NCBI GenBank assembly: GCA_910574345.1
Contig: CAJSZV010000022.1
Location: forward strand, 1 to 64,000
DNA from: Clostridiaceae bacterium
GTDB taxonomy: Bacteria; Bacillota; Clostridia; Lachnospirales; Lachnospiraceae
Length of the DNA: 64,000 nucleotides
Direction: 5' to 3'
Both the position numbers and the translations under genes were made by a program. The notes beneath the pieces were generated by a model. That model ran no database searches. It was given only the letters and a program-made list of their open reading frames with translations, and was not told the origin of the DNA. Shown here one piece after another: positions 8,468-16,424 of the stretch; the first letter of the stretch is position 1, and every line of letters starts with the position of its first letter.

Positions 8468-10036
8468 TCATCGGCACCGTTCCTGTACCATGGGATCCCA
8501 TGGCAGATAGTCATCCAGATATTCCGGATTCTCAAGAAATATACTCCCCGGCATATCTGACAGGATATATTTGATATATTTCATTGCATCCAGCCCATTG
8601 GCTTTCGCTGTCTCGACCAGCGTGTAGATTCCTGCACTTGCCGCAGCACCCTTCGGACTTCCGGCAAACAGCCAGTTCTTCCGGCCAATCACAAAGGGGC
8701 GGATACAGTTCTCCGCAAGGGAATTGCTGTTGGAACAGTTCCCATCCTCAAGATAGTTGAAGAACTCCTGCCGGTTGTTCAGGGCATACTGGAAAGCTGT
8801 ATGGAGCTTCGACTTTGGCAGTTCTCCGGCAGAGTGTATTTCTGCCCATGACCAAAAAGCCTCGAGAAGCGGTTTCTCCCGGTCGATCCGTTCCTTTTTC
8901 TTCTGTTCCGGGTCAAGGCCCTCCAGTTCCTTTTCGATCTCAAACAGCTTATTCAGACGAACAACTGCTTCCGCAGGCTTTGAAGCTTCCGTCCCATGGA
9001 GGTCTTTTGGCAGCGCGTCCACAAAGGCGCGGCGCAGATGGGTGTAGCACAGGCATCTTGTAACCCCTTTCACCCCATTGTACCCGGAATAAGCATCCGT
9101 ATGGATGTATCCGGTATAGCCCTTTAAAAATGCTTCCGGATATTTCCCGTCTCTCCCCGGCTGGTACTCAAAATACCGGACCGGCTGTTTGCAGTCCCTG
9201 ATGCTGCAGTATACCCACATATAAGAATCCGAAGTGTTCTTCCTCCCTGGTTCCTTCAGCACTTGTACGTGGGTCTCATCGATGTGCAGATACTCCTGTT
9301 TCAGAAGCTCCTGCCTGAGGCGGCCGGCCACATGGGAGAGCCAGTCCCGGTAGACGCAAAGGAGCCAGTTCGACATCGCTGCCCTGCTCAAGGAAAGGCC
9401 CAGGGCCTCCCATTCCTTTTCCTGGCGGTATAACGGGATGCCCAGCTCAAACTTCTGATGGATGAGCCATGCGATCGTGGAAGCAGACGCCAGGGAATGC
9501 ATGACAGGGGAATACGGCACCGGGGACTTCTCCATATAAGGGGTTCCGTTTTTGCGGCATGCCCTGCATTCATAAGTTTCCCGGTAATGGTCGATCACCT
9601 TGAGGCTGGCAGGGATGAACTCTACCTCGGTACGGACAAACTCCTCCCCGACTTTTACCATGGCGCCTCCGCACCTTTCACAGATCTGTTCCCTCTCATC
9701 AATCGTGTGGAGCACTTTGCTGCGGGGAATGTCTTTGATCAGTTTTTCCCGCTGGCCGGTATATTTTCTTTTTCGCAGATGCTTTTCGACCGCCACCAGA
9801 TCCGGCTCCTGCGCCTTCGGATCGGCGCAGGTTTCAACCTCATTAAAAAGAGACATCTGTCCCTCTATTTCAAGGGCAGACGTCTTCTCTGATTTTGTCC
9901 CATAAAGTTTACGAGTAAGGAAATCAACCTGCTCCTTCAGGAGCCGGACCTGCTGTTCCAGTTCTTTGATCTGCTTTTTGTACTCCTGTCCTATATCCGG
10001 CATGGGCTGAAAACCTTCCTGTTCTGATGTGCCCAT
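8468..10036 (-). CDS. tnpC: IS66 family transposase TnpC (DDE)
   Basis: This 522-residue transposase matches the full IS66 architecture: an N-terminal coiled coil and leucine-zipper region (~15-45), a zinc-binding segment (CERCGGAM ... CRACRKNG, ~119-170), then the DDE core with HIDETHVQV (first Asp), IHTDAYSGY (second Asp) and NSLAENCIRPFVIGRKNW (Glu), and a C-terminal IS66 tail. No stop or frameshift is seen, so the protein should be active. The start lies 31 bases after tnpB. Confidence 0.95.
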   Translation of the reverse strand: MGTSEQEGFQPMPDIGQEYKKQIKELEQQVRLLKEQVDFLTRKLYGTKSEKTSALEIEGQMSLFNEVETCADPKAQEPDLVAVEKHLRKRKYTGQREKLIKDIPRSKVLHTIDEREQICERCGGAMVKVGEEFVRTEVEFIPASLKVIDHYRETYECRACRKNGTPYMEKSPVPYSPVMHSLASASTIAWLIHQKFELGIPLYRQEKEWEALGLSLSRAAMSNWLLCVYRDWLSHVAGRLRQELLKQEYLHIDETHVQVLKEPGRKNTSDSYMWVYCSIRDCKQPVRYFEYQPGRDGKYPEAFLKGYTGYIHTDAYSGYNGVKGVTRCLCYTHLRRAFVDALPKDLHGTEASKPAEAVVRLNKLFEIEKELEGLDPEQKKKERIDREKPLLEAFWSWAEIHSAGELPKSKLHTAFQYALNNRQEFFNYLEDGNCSNSNSLAENCIRPFVIGRKNWLFAGSPKGAAASAGIYTLVETAKANGLDAMKYIKYILSDMPGSIFLENPEYLDDYLPWDPMVQERCR

Positions 10037-10067
10037 TATACCATAAAACAGCAGGATTTTCCAGTAT

Positions 10068-10442
10068 TTATAAGGAATTTTCGGGTTTCCCGGGCTTTGG
10101 GGGATCCCATTTGCGAACCGCTCTGGGCTGCTGCGGGTTCAGTCCCTCCAGCAGCCAGCGGAGCTGCTGATGGGAGATTAATCTGGCTTCTTCGCCTGTG
10201 CGCGGCCACTGGAGGCGGCCGTTTTCGCAGCGCTTATAGAAAAGACAGAAACCGTCCCCTTCATAGTGGACTGCCTTGATCCGGTCCGCCCGTTTCCCGC
10301 AGAAAAGGAACAGGGAATTGCTGTAAGGATCAAGCCGGAAGCTGTACTGGATGATATCGATCAGACCATCCAGCTGTTTCCTCATATCCGTATACCCGGT
10401 GCGTATATAGATCTTTTCTACCCGGGAGAGGTCGCCTAACAT
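10068..10442 (-). CDS. tnpB: IS66 family accessory protein TnpB
   Basis: This 124-residue protein has the typical IS66 Orf2 core (YIRTGYTDMRKQLDGL, LFLFCGKRADRIKAVHYEGDGF, YKRCENGRLQWP). TnpB is needed for IS66 transposition together with TnpA and TnpC; its biochemical role is unclear. The start overlaps the tnpA stop by 7 bases, indicating coupling. Confidence 0.95.
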   Translation of the reverse strand: MLGDLSRVEKIYIRTGYTDMRKQLDGLIDIIQYSFRLDPYSNSLFLFCGKRADRIKAVHYEGDGFCLFYKRCENGRLQWPRTGEEARLISHQQLRWLLEGLNPQQPRAVRKWDPPKPGKPENSL

Positions 10443-10831
10443 GACCGCACTGCTTTCAGGATAGTTTCCAGCAGGCCGCAGGGAGTATCCTCAAAGAGTT
10501 CAACCGTCACAGTACCGATATGGAGCACTGCCGCAGGAGCGGCAGTGAAATCCTGTCTGCCGCGAAGGGATACTTCCGTAAATTCCGCAGCAGCATCCGG
10601 CAGCAGCACAGTCTGCTCCATTACCGGCCTGGATCCATTCCTTTTTCGGGGCAGTTCCTCAAGCGCCAGCTTCCGGATCTTTGCGATCCAATAATAATAG
10701 CTTTTTAAAGAGATATCATGCTGTTCGCACCATACCTGATTCGTCAGGCCGGAGGCTCTGCATTGCCGGATCACATCCAGCCAGTATTGAAGTTTTACCT
10801 GTTTATCCGGAGTCAAAGTGGAAATGTCCAT
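10436..10831 (-). CDS. tnpA: IS66 family protein TnpA
   Basis: This is a 131-residue first gene of the element, with an N-terminal helix-turn-helix (WLDVIRQCRASGLTNQVWCEQ, then SLKSYYYWIAKIRK) as in IS66 TnpA. It follows AAAGGAG. The C-terminal part is less conserved. Presumed to bind the element ends. Confidence 0.9.
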   Translation of the reverse strand: MDISTLTPDKQVKLQYWLDVIRQCRASGLTNQVWCEQHDISLKSYYYWIAKIRKLALEELPRKRNGSRPVMEQTVLLPDAAAEFTEVSLRGRQDFTAAPAAVLHIGTVTVELFEDTPCGLLETILKAVRSC

Positions 10832-10928
10832 AGGTATTCTCCTTTATCTGGATTTAGAGTTTTTGGAGTGAACCCTAAAAACTCTAACCCTGATTTTACA
10901 GGAGAACGCCATATATTTCACTACACGT

Positions 10929-10945
10929 TCTTATTTGACGCTTAC
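10929..10945. repeat. IS66 right terminal inverted repeat
   Basis: TCTTATTTGACGCTTAC, the exact reverse complement of 8402-8418. Confidence 0.9.
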
Positions 10946-11086
10946 AATATATCTATCAATAAATTATCTTTTCGGGCTGAAATGCAAAGAACACAACTGA
11001 AAAAATCAAGATTGTGCTATGCCCTGGAATGTGATTTGCACGACCTGATAGAATATATCACACCAGACGAACTGCACAACCAATAG
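10946..11086 (+). pseudogene. C-terminal coding remnant beside IS66
   Basis: A 46-codon open stretch begins at the IS66 end and stops with TAG at 11084. It has normal-looking composition (CYALECDLHDLIEYITPDEL) and a terminator hairpin right after the stop, so it looks like the genuine 3' end of a gene whose front was lost at the IS66 boundary. The family is not recognised. An internal ATG at 10982 has no clear ribosome site. Confidence 0.45.
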
Positions 11087-11089
11087 CAA

Positions 11090-11122
11090 AACCCCATGGA
11101 AGCCGCTTGCCTCCATGGGGTT
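11090..11122. terminator. Bidirectional terminator at the right end of the island
   Basis: AACCCCATGGA (11090-11100) pairs with TCCATGGGGTT (11112-11122). It lies 3 bases after the coding remnant and is flanked by A-rich and mixed A/T sequence. Confidence 0.65.
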
Positions 11123-11153
11123 AAAAATATAACTCTTATTCTCTTTTATCTCT

Positions 11154-11169
11154 GGGAACATCCGTTCCC
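11154..11169 (-). terminator. Short hairpin downstream of rlmH
   Basis: GGGAAC (11154-11159) and GTTCCC (11164-11169) form a 6-bp stem just past the rlmH stop. No strong T-run follows, so termination is uncertain. Confidence 0.35.
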
Positions 11170-11177
11170 TTTCGCCC

Positions 11178-11657
11178 TTACTTATGATATGGTTGATGAT
11201 TCAAAATCCGATAACTCCGATACACCTGCTCCAGCAAAATCACCCTCATAAGCTGATGCGGAAACGTCATTTTAGAAAAACTCAAGGCAAAATCAGCCCG
11301 TTCCATAACCCGCCCCGAAAGACCCAAAGACCCTCCGATGACAAACACGATCTGACTCACGCCCTCCACCCCCAGCCGTCCTATCCGCTCCGCCAGCTCC
11401 TCCGAATCCAGCATTCTCCCCTCAATGGCCAGGGCAATCACGTAAGCCCCATCCCTTATGTGCCCCAGAATCCGCTCCCCCTCCCTCTCCTTGATCTGAT
11501 TCTCCAGGGCCTCCCCCGCCCCCTCAGGAGTCTTTTCATCAGCCACCTGAACAATCTCCAGCTTACAATACCGGCTAAGACGCTTCTCATACTCCCTTAT
11601 GGCATCCTCAAAAAACCGCTCCTTAATCTTCCCCACAGCTACCAGCGTAATCCTCAT
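11178..11657 (-). CDS. rlmH: 23S rRNA pseudouridine-1915 N3-methyltransferase RlmH
   Basis: This 159-residue SPOUT-fold enzyme methylates pseudouridine 1915 in helix 69 of 23S rRNA using S-adenosylmethionine. Conserved features are the N-terminal MRITLVAVGK, the SAM knot (FVIGGSLGL, LSFSKMTFPHQLMRVILLEQVYRSYRI) and the invariant C-terminal PYHK. Length is exactly typical. Its start overlaps the GNAT stop (ATGA). The low-G/C island begins just beyond its 3' end; in Staphylococcus the same position of the same gene is the SCCmec integration site. Confidence 0.96.
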   Translation of the reverse strand: MRITLVAVGKIKERFFEDAIREYEKRLSRYCKLEIVQVADEKTPEGAGEALENQIKEREGERILGHIRDGAYVIALAIEGRMLDSEELAERIGRLGVEGVSQIVFVIGGSLGLSGRVMERADFALSFSKMTFPHQLMRVILLEQVYRSYRILNHQPYHK

Positions 11658-12148
11658 TCCGAAAACTCCAAAATCATATCATACCACACGGCGCCGCCGT
11701 GAACCGACTGAGACACTCCCAGACTCTTATACCCAAATCCCTCATAAAATCCAATAAGCCTGTCCTTACAAGTCAGAATCAGCCCCCGGCGCCCCCTCCT
11801 TCTTGCATCCTCAATCATATACCTCATCAACTTCCCCGCAATTCCCCTGTGCTGCCACTGAGGCGCCACATCAAGACCGAAAATACTCTGATACGCACCA
11901 GACGGATTGTGAAGAGACCCATCCTCAAACATCTCATCCACAATAACCCGGCTGTCCGTTGCCGCCCCGTTAATAAACCCCACGATCTCTCCCCCTATCT
12001 CCGCCACAAAAAAACAGTCCGGAAAACACTGGATTCTCTCCAAAAAAGCCTGCCTCCCCGCAGCCTCTGCCGCCGGAAAACACATCGCCTCCACCTCCGT
12101 TACCCTGTCCAAATCCTCCATAGTCACCTGTCTGATTCTATCTGTCAT
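11654..12148 (-). CDS. GNAT family N-acetyltransferase
   Basis: This 164-residue acetyl-CoA-dependent acyltransferase shows the GNAT core: motif D/A region FGLDVAPQWQHRGIAGKLM, with the Q/RxxGxG/A-like acetyl-CoA loop (QHRGIAGKL), and motif B LIGFYEGFGYKSLG. The layout resembles arylalkylamine (AANAT-like) acetyltransferases. The substrate is unknown. It is coupled to rlmH downstream by a 4-base overlap and to a small ORF upstream by another. Confidence 0.85.
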   Translation of the reverse strand: MTDRIRQVTMEDLDRVTEVEAMCFPAAEAAGRQAFLERIQCFPDCFFVAEIGGEIVGFINGAATDSRVIVDEMFEDGSLHNPSGAYQSIFGLDVAPQWQHRGIAGKLMRYMIEDARRRGRRGLILTCKDRLIGFYEGFGYKSLGVSQSVHGGAVWYDMILEFSE

Positions 12149-12243
12149 CTGTACACTCCCTCTCCTTTTTCAAACAAATACCCTATCTTATCATAGTATC
12201 TCTCTTTACTCATCTCATGACCTGTTTTATAATCAATCAACAT
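12145..12243 (-). CDS. Small ORF coupled to the acetyltransferase (32 residues or a gene tail)
   Basis: From ATG 12243 a 32-codon frame, rich in Lys/Tyr/Glu, ends in a TGA that overlaps the acetyltransferase start (ATGA), a hallmark of real translational coupling. No ribosome site precedes this ATG. The open frame continues upstream for about 12 codons to a stop near 12282. It may be a tiny gene or the surviving 3' end of a longer one. The family is not recognised. Confidence 0.4.
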   Translation of the reverse strand: MLIDYKTGHEMSKERYYDKIGYLFEKGEGVYR

Positions 12244-12329
12244 TTCTTTCAGAGGCAATTTTTCAATATTGTATCCAATTTATAACGTTCAAGAAGGAGT
12301 TCTACATTATTCCTCACTACCTTATCCGC

Positions 12330-13034
12330 CTATCCCTGGGCACGGAAATAATACCCCACACCCCACTTGGTGTGGACAAACTGCGGCGCACTGGGACTGG
12401 GCTCAATCTTCTCCCTCAGCCGCCTCACATGAACGTCAACCGTCCGCACATCTCCAGAATCCATAGCCTTGTTGCCCCACACATAACCCAGAAGGGACTC
12501 CCTGCTGTAGACCTTGTTGGGATTGCAGGCCAAAAGCTCCAGAAGGTCAAACTCCTTGGCAGTCAGATTGATCTCCTTCTCCCCCACAAACACCCGTCTG
12601 CTGTCCCGGTCAAGCTTTAAGCTGCCCGCGGCCACCACCCGGTTCTCCGGCACGCTGCCCCGCCTGCTCCTCTTGGAATTCCGCCGCAGAATCGCCTTAA
12701 TCCTGGCCTTCACCTCTAGGATGTTAAAAGGCTTCGTAATATAATCATCCGCCCCATACTCCAGGCCCAGAATCTTATCCATGTCCTCGCCCTTGGCAGT
12801 CAGCATAATAATGGGAACCTCCGAAAATTCCCGAATGCTCTGACACACCTCATACCCGTCCGCCTTAGGCAGCATAACATCCAAAAGGATCACATCATAC
12901 TCCGTCTCCTTCGCCTTGTTAATAGCTTCCTCCCCATCATATGCACAGTCAACCTCCATTCCGTCCTGCTCCAGACTAAAACGGATTCCCTTGACGATCA
13001 ATTTCTCATCATCAACCACCAGAACCTTTGTCAT
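12330..13034 (-). CDS. OmpR/WalR-type response regulator without an adjacent kinase
   Basis: This 234-residue regulator has a receiver domain with D8/D9, phospho-acceptor D52 (VILLDVMLPKADG), T80-region LTAKGED and KPF, then an OmpR-type winged helix (LTAKEFDLLELLACNPNKVYS, VDVHVRRLREKIE, GVGYYF). It is close in style to WalR/PhoP. No histidine kinase lies beside it: downstream there are ~180 bases with a small coupled ORF, then the acetyltransferase. Its partner must be elsewhere or has been lost. Confidence 0.9.
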   Translation of the reverse strand: MTKVLVVDDEKLIVKGIRFSLEQDGMEVDCAYDGEEAINKAKETEYDVILLDVMLPKADGYEVCQSIREFSEVPIIMLTAKGEDMDKILGLEYGADDYITKPFNILEVKARIKAILRRNSKRSRRGSVPENRVVAAGSLKLDRDSRRVFVGEKEINLTAKEFDLLELLACNPNKVYSRESLLGYVWGNKAMDSGDVRTVDVHVRRLREKIEPSPSAPQFVHTKWGVGYYFRAQG

Positions 13035-13065
13035 ATTCCACCTCTTCCCTCAACTTCCACGCACC

Positions 13066-13965
13066 CTAAGGCGCTCCTTCTTGTACCGTAATGCTGTCCT
13101 TTATCTTCCGAAAAGCTGCCTCCTTGATTCCCGACACATTCATAATCTCCTCAATAGCCCCGAAGCCTCCCTGCTCCTCCCGGTAACGGATAATATCCTC
13201 CGCCCTGGCCTCACCGATTCCCCGAAGCGTCATGAGCTCCTCCTTAGTGGCAGTGTTGAGATTCACCTTCCCGGATGAAGACGTCCCTTCCCCTCCTCCG
13301 GGCCGGCCTCCGCCCTCTGCCCCCGTCTCACCAGACCAGGCACCAGGCATCTCAATCCATGGCTCCCGGTTCCCGGCAGCGTCACCTGACACCTGACCGT
13401 TCCCGCCTCCAGCGGCGCTTCCCGGCACCCGACCCTCTCCGCTCCTGGCAGCGCCACCCGATGTCTGATCGTCCCCGCTCCCGGCGGCACTTCCCGGACT
13501 CTGACCCAGCACTGCCACTTCATAAAGAGACGGCACTGTAATCTTCATGCCATCCCCCACTTCCAAGGCCATATTCAGATAATCCCCAGCAGCCTCCTCC
13601 GTAAATCCCCCAGCCAGCTCCACTGCCTGAAAAAGCCGGCTTCCAGGCTCCATCTCATAGACCCCCGGATTTCTCACCTGACCGCAGATATGTACATAAA
13701 AACGGACTGATTCCCCTTGACGGCCCGGCTCCTTCCCAGATTCCTCCCCGGCATTCCCCGGTTCCATCTCCAGTGCCTCCGTCTCAGCTGAAATCAGTCC
13801 TCTCTGTACGTCCCTGTCCCCAGATGTCTCTTCTGTGTGCAGAACCGCCGTCACAATCTGACCCTCCGGCTCTGACTGGTTTGTCCGTCCACTGCAGCTA
13901 TAACATATGCCTGCAGCCAACACGCATATGAAAGTCAGCAGAAATTTGACTCTTTGTATTTTCAT
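13066..13965 (-). CDS. ComEA-like secreted helix-hairpin-helix protein with SLBB domain
   Basis: This 299-residue protein begins with a signal or anchor segment (FLLTFICVLAAGICYS). Residues ~85-145 form an SLBB/Slc domain (VHICGQVRNPGVYEM). A long Gly/Ala/Ser-rich linker follows (~150-232). Residues ~235-297 are a double helix-hairpin-helix (VNLNTATKEELMTLRGIGEARA, FGAIEEIMNVSGI) as in the DNA receptor ComEA. ComEA binds incoming DNA at the cell surface during transformation. Many Clostridia keep ComEA-like proteins without known competence, so DNA binding is likely but uptake unproven. Confidence 0.85.
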   Translation of the reverse strand: MKIQRVKFLLTFICVLAAGICYSCSGRTNQSEPEGQIVTAVLHTEETSGDRDVQRGLISAETEALEMEPGNAGEESGKEPGRQGESVRFYVHICGQVRNPGVYEMEPGSRLFQAVELAGGFTEEAAGDYLNMALEVGDGMKITVPSLYEVAVLGQSPGSAAGSGDDQTSGGAARSGEGRVPGSAAGGGNGQVSGDAAGNREPWIEMPGAWSGETGAEGGGRPGGGEGTSSSGKVNLNTATKEELMTLRGIGEARAEDIIRYREEQGGFGAIEEIMNVSGIKEAAFRKIKDSITVQEGAP

Positions 13966-14056
13966 GGTAATCCTCCTTTTTCATTTATGGAGAATACCAT
14001 TTTCAGCCTACCTCTATTCTAACCAAATCAGCAGCCAAATACAAGCACATTTTCCA

Positions 14057-14485
14057 TTAATATCGGAAAATAATAATGCCCGCAATGGCCACCGCGGCGC
14101 CGATGAGCTTCTTCCACTCCAGCCCCGCCTTCTCCACGCCGAAAAGCCCCAGCACTTCGATTCCATAGGCCACAATAATCTGGGAAATCACAATCAAAAG
14201 AGCCGACTTAGCAGGCCCCAGGCTCCCCATACTCTTAATCACCGTGTAGGTAATCAACGCCCCAAGGACGCCTCCTGTCAGCATGTACCAGGGCTGCACC
14301 TGGCCCAGACCACTGATCTGCTCCCGCCCCGTGCACAGCCACATAATCAGACATGTGACAAAGGCCGTCAGCTGCACCCAGCCCGAAGACACCCAGATGC
14401 TGGTCTGCTTCGTCACCTCCGTGTTAAAAACTCCCTGAATACTCATAAGCGCTCCCGAAAGCAGCGCAATCACAATACCCCACAT
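14057..14485 (-). CDS. DMT-superfamily membrane protein, DUF606/YdcZ type
   Basis: This 142-residue protein has five hydrophobic helices and starts MWGIVIALLSGALMSIQGVFN, the usual opening of the DUF606 family. This is a half-size branch of the drug/metabolite transporter superfamily that probably works as a dimer. Substrate unknown. It follows AAAGGAGA on the minus strand. Confidence 0.8.
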   Translation of the reverse strand: MWGIVIALLSGALMSIQGVFNTEVTKQTSIWVSSGWVQLTAFVTCLIMWLCTGREQISGLGQVQPWYMLTGGVLGALITYTVIKSMGSLGPAKSALLIVISQIIVAYGIEVLGLFGVEKAGLEWKKLIGAAVAIAGIIIFRY

Positions 14486-14572
14486 AACGCAAATCTCCTT
14501 TTTTATGGGATATTTTATCTGATTAACAAGGTTTTATTCACAAAGCCAATCTTTTCCATAAAACACGCTGCA

Positions 14573-15415
14573 TCACTGGCCAGCCCCCAATGCCGCCAGC
14601 GCCAGATGCCTTGCCAGCACCGCCGTGGTCACCGCACCCACACCTCCCGGCACCGGTGTAGCCATGGCCGCCTTCCCCTCAATAGACTCAAAATCCACAT
14701 CCCCGCATAGCTTCCCGTTCCCGTCCGCATTGATTCCCACATCAATGACCACTGCCCCAGGGCCCACATACTCCCCATCCAGCATCTTCGCCCGCCCCGC
14801 AGCCGCCACAAGGATCTCCCCGTTTCTGCAGGTTCCCGGCAGATCCACCGTCTTCGTATGGCATACCGTAACCGTGGCATTCTCCTTCATCAAAAGCATG
14901 GCCAATGGCTTTCCCACCACCATGCTCCGCCCTACAATCACCGCCCGTTTCCCGGCTATGGGGATCCCATTGGCCTTTAAAACCTCCACCACCGCCTCGG
15001 CAGTACAAGGTGCAAATCCCGAAGAATCCCCGGCAAATACCTTGGCAATATTGACCGGTGAAATCCCGTCCAGATCCTTCCCCGGATCCATCATATTCTC
15101 AATATCCCTCTCACAGATATGCTTCGGAAGGGGTTTAAGAACAAGAATCCCCGTAACCTCCGGATCCTCGTTGATCTTCTTAAATTCTTCCTTAAATTCG
15201 GCATCGCTGATTGTCTCAGGAAACCCATAAGACTTAGCCTCCAGCCCGAAAGCCTCCATTTTTTTCATGGCCCCACGCTCATAAGACAGATCATCGGGAC
15301 GCTCCCCTACCCGCACAATAGCAAGCCTGGGGACCTGTCCTTCCGAATTTTCTAATATTCTTTGTACCTCTGCTTTTATCTTGGCAGATACTTCTGCTCC
15401 TTTTAATACAATCAT
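14573..15415 (-). CDS. folD: Methylene-tetrahydrofolate dehydrogenase FolD (likely dehydrogenase only)
   Basis: This 280-residue cytosolic enzyme oxidises methylene-THF to methenyl-THF. The Rossmann domain is clear (GKRAVIVGRSMVVGKPLAMLL, TVTVCHTKT, VIDVGIN, PVPGGVGAVTTAVLARH). Normal FolD also hydrolyses methenyl-THF using a Lys four residues after a Tyr (YVxxK) and a Gln in VQLPLP. Here the Tyr is kept (Y45) but the Lys position is Ala (A49) and the motif reads VLKPLP, so the Gln is Leu. The conserved Asp of DLDG remains. I infer loss of cyclohydrolase activity, perhaps replaced by the neighbouring FchA. Start ATG 15415 is the conserved one; frame to 15469 upstream is unlikely. Confidence 0.9.
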   Translation of the reverse strand: MIVLKGAEVSAKIKAEVQRILENSEGQVPRLAIVRVGERPDDLSYERGAMKKMEAFGLEAKSYGFPETISDAEFKEEFKKINEDPEVTGILVLKPLPKHICERDIENMMDPGKDLDGISPVNIAKVFAGDSSGFAPCTAEAVVEVLKANGIPIAGKRAVIVGRSMVVGKPLAMLLMKENATVTVCHTKTVDLPGTCRNGEILVAAAGRAKMLDGEYVGPGAVVIDVGINADGNGKLCGDVDFESIEGKAAMATPVPGGVGAVTTAVLARHLALAALGAGQ

Positions 15416-15540
15416 GGTTCCCTGTTTCCTTTCCTTTTTATTTGGGTTTCTTGCTTTTGGGATGGACAAAAGTCCGTCCCGGCAGAAATGCGCCGGGAAG
15501 AGAGTCCTCTCCCAAAGATCCTTCTCACCAAAATAATTAT

Positions 15541-16170
15541 TTATGGATTCAGCCGCCCCAGCACCTTCCCGTAAATCTGATCTGCAAGGGAAATTCCTTT
15601 TTCCATGGACTTATGAGCTCTGCTGTTCAGTTCTGCGGCTTTCTCCTTATTCTTCATGGACTTGGTATTGATGTATACATTCATCACCGCACCTGTGAGG
15701 CCTGCCCTTGCAAACTGCACTGCCACACCCACATCGCTGACTGCCATAACGCTGCCTTTTTCTTCCAGTTCTTTCAAAATCTCAAGGATTTCCACGGACA
15801 GTTCCATGATTCTTATGGGCACCAGACTGGCATTTACCAAGTTCTCCTCCATAACCTGTTCCTTGTGTGTTTTCTCCTCCTCGGTCCCTGCTGGAAGGCC
15901 GTAGGCTGCGGCTAAGGGAGCAAATACTCTGGCGTCCTCATCTATAAGCGTCACCATTTCTTTCTGCATCCCACGCAGTTTTTCCATCATGGAGACCACA
16001 TCCGTTTCCACGGCTGCATATTTTTTCTTTCCCACTGTCAGATTGCCTACCATAAGGCCTAAGGCCGTCCCTAAGGCTCCCGCCAAAGCCGAAGCTCCGC
16101 CGCCGCCGGGTACCGGCTGCTTTGACGACAGTGCCTCCAAAAATACGGTGATTGTCTGTCCCTCTGTCAT
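15541..16170 (-). CDS. fchA: Formiminotetrahydrofolate cyclodeaminase/cyclohydrolase family protein
   Basis: This 209-residue helical enzyme of the FTCD_C family has the conserved loop PVPGGGGASALAGALG near residue 20, followed by LMVGNLTVGKKKY. Family members convert formimino-THF to methenyl-THF plus ammonia, or act as methenyl-THF cyclohydrolases. It lies 125 bases upstream of folD on the same strand, so the two probably form one C1-folate unit. Given the altered FolD active site, FchA may supply the cyclohydrolase step. Start ATG 16170 has AAGGAG upstream. Confidence 0.9.
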   Translation of the reverse strand: MTEGQTITVFLEALSSKQPVPGGGGASALAGALGTALGLMVGNLTVGKKKYAAVETDVVSMMEKLRGMQKEMVTLIDEDARVFAPLAAAYGLPAGTEEEKTHKEQVMEENLVNASLVPIRIMELSVEILEILKELEEKGSVMAVSDVGVAVQFARAGLTGAVMNVYINTKSMKNKEKAAELNSRAHKSMEKGISLADQIYGKVLGRLNP

Positions 16171-16424
16171 AATCGTTCCACTCCTTCTTAATCTTTCTTC
16201 TCTGACATTTATTATGATTGCCGCATGTCACGGGCATTGACTCTGCCCTTTGCGAACATAGTACCATATCTTCCCCAAAAACGGAATTTATTTTCTATTA
16301 AATCTTCCGGCCATGGCCAGTTATCCGGTTTAAACGCCCAGTTATTTCTGCCCGCTTGAAAACCGGAGGCTTATCTGTTAACTTTCCCATATAAGATATT
16401 TTCCAGTCAGCAAAAGGAGAAAGC

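Larger units (their letters stand above)
8402..10945 (-). mobile_element. Complete IS66-family insertion sequence
   Basis: This 2,544-bp element has 17-bp perfect terminal inverted repeats starting GTAAGCG, the hallmark of IS66 ends. It carries the three-gene set tnpA-tnpB-tnpC on the minus strand, all intact. The 8-bp flanks (TTTCATTC on the left, AATATATC on the right) differ, so the usual target duplication is absent. The left flank is a kinase remnant on the minus strand and the right flank a different coding fragment on the plus strand. This points to a deletion next to the element after insertion. Confidence 0.93.

Noticed and set aside
11160-11200. SCC-type attachment site at the end of rlmH
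   Set aside because: The rlmH end encodes the usual YHK terminus, but I found no second copy of that sequence at the island's left edge and no ccr recombinase. Position alone is not evidence of SCC.
16171-16300. THF riboswitch before fchA-folD
   Set aside because: The upstream region has only a small GGGCA/TGCCC hairpin and does not fit the conserved core of THF riboswitches that I know.
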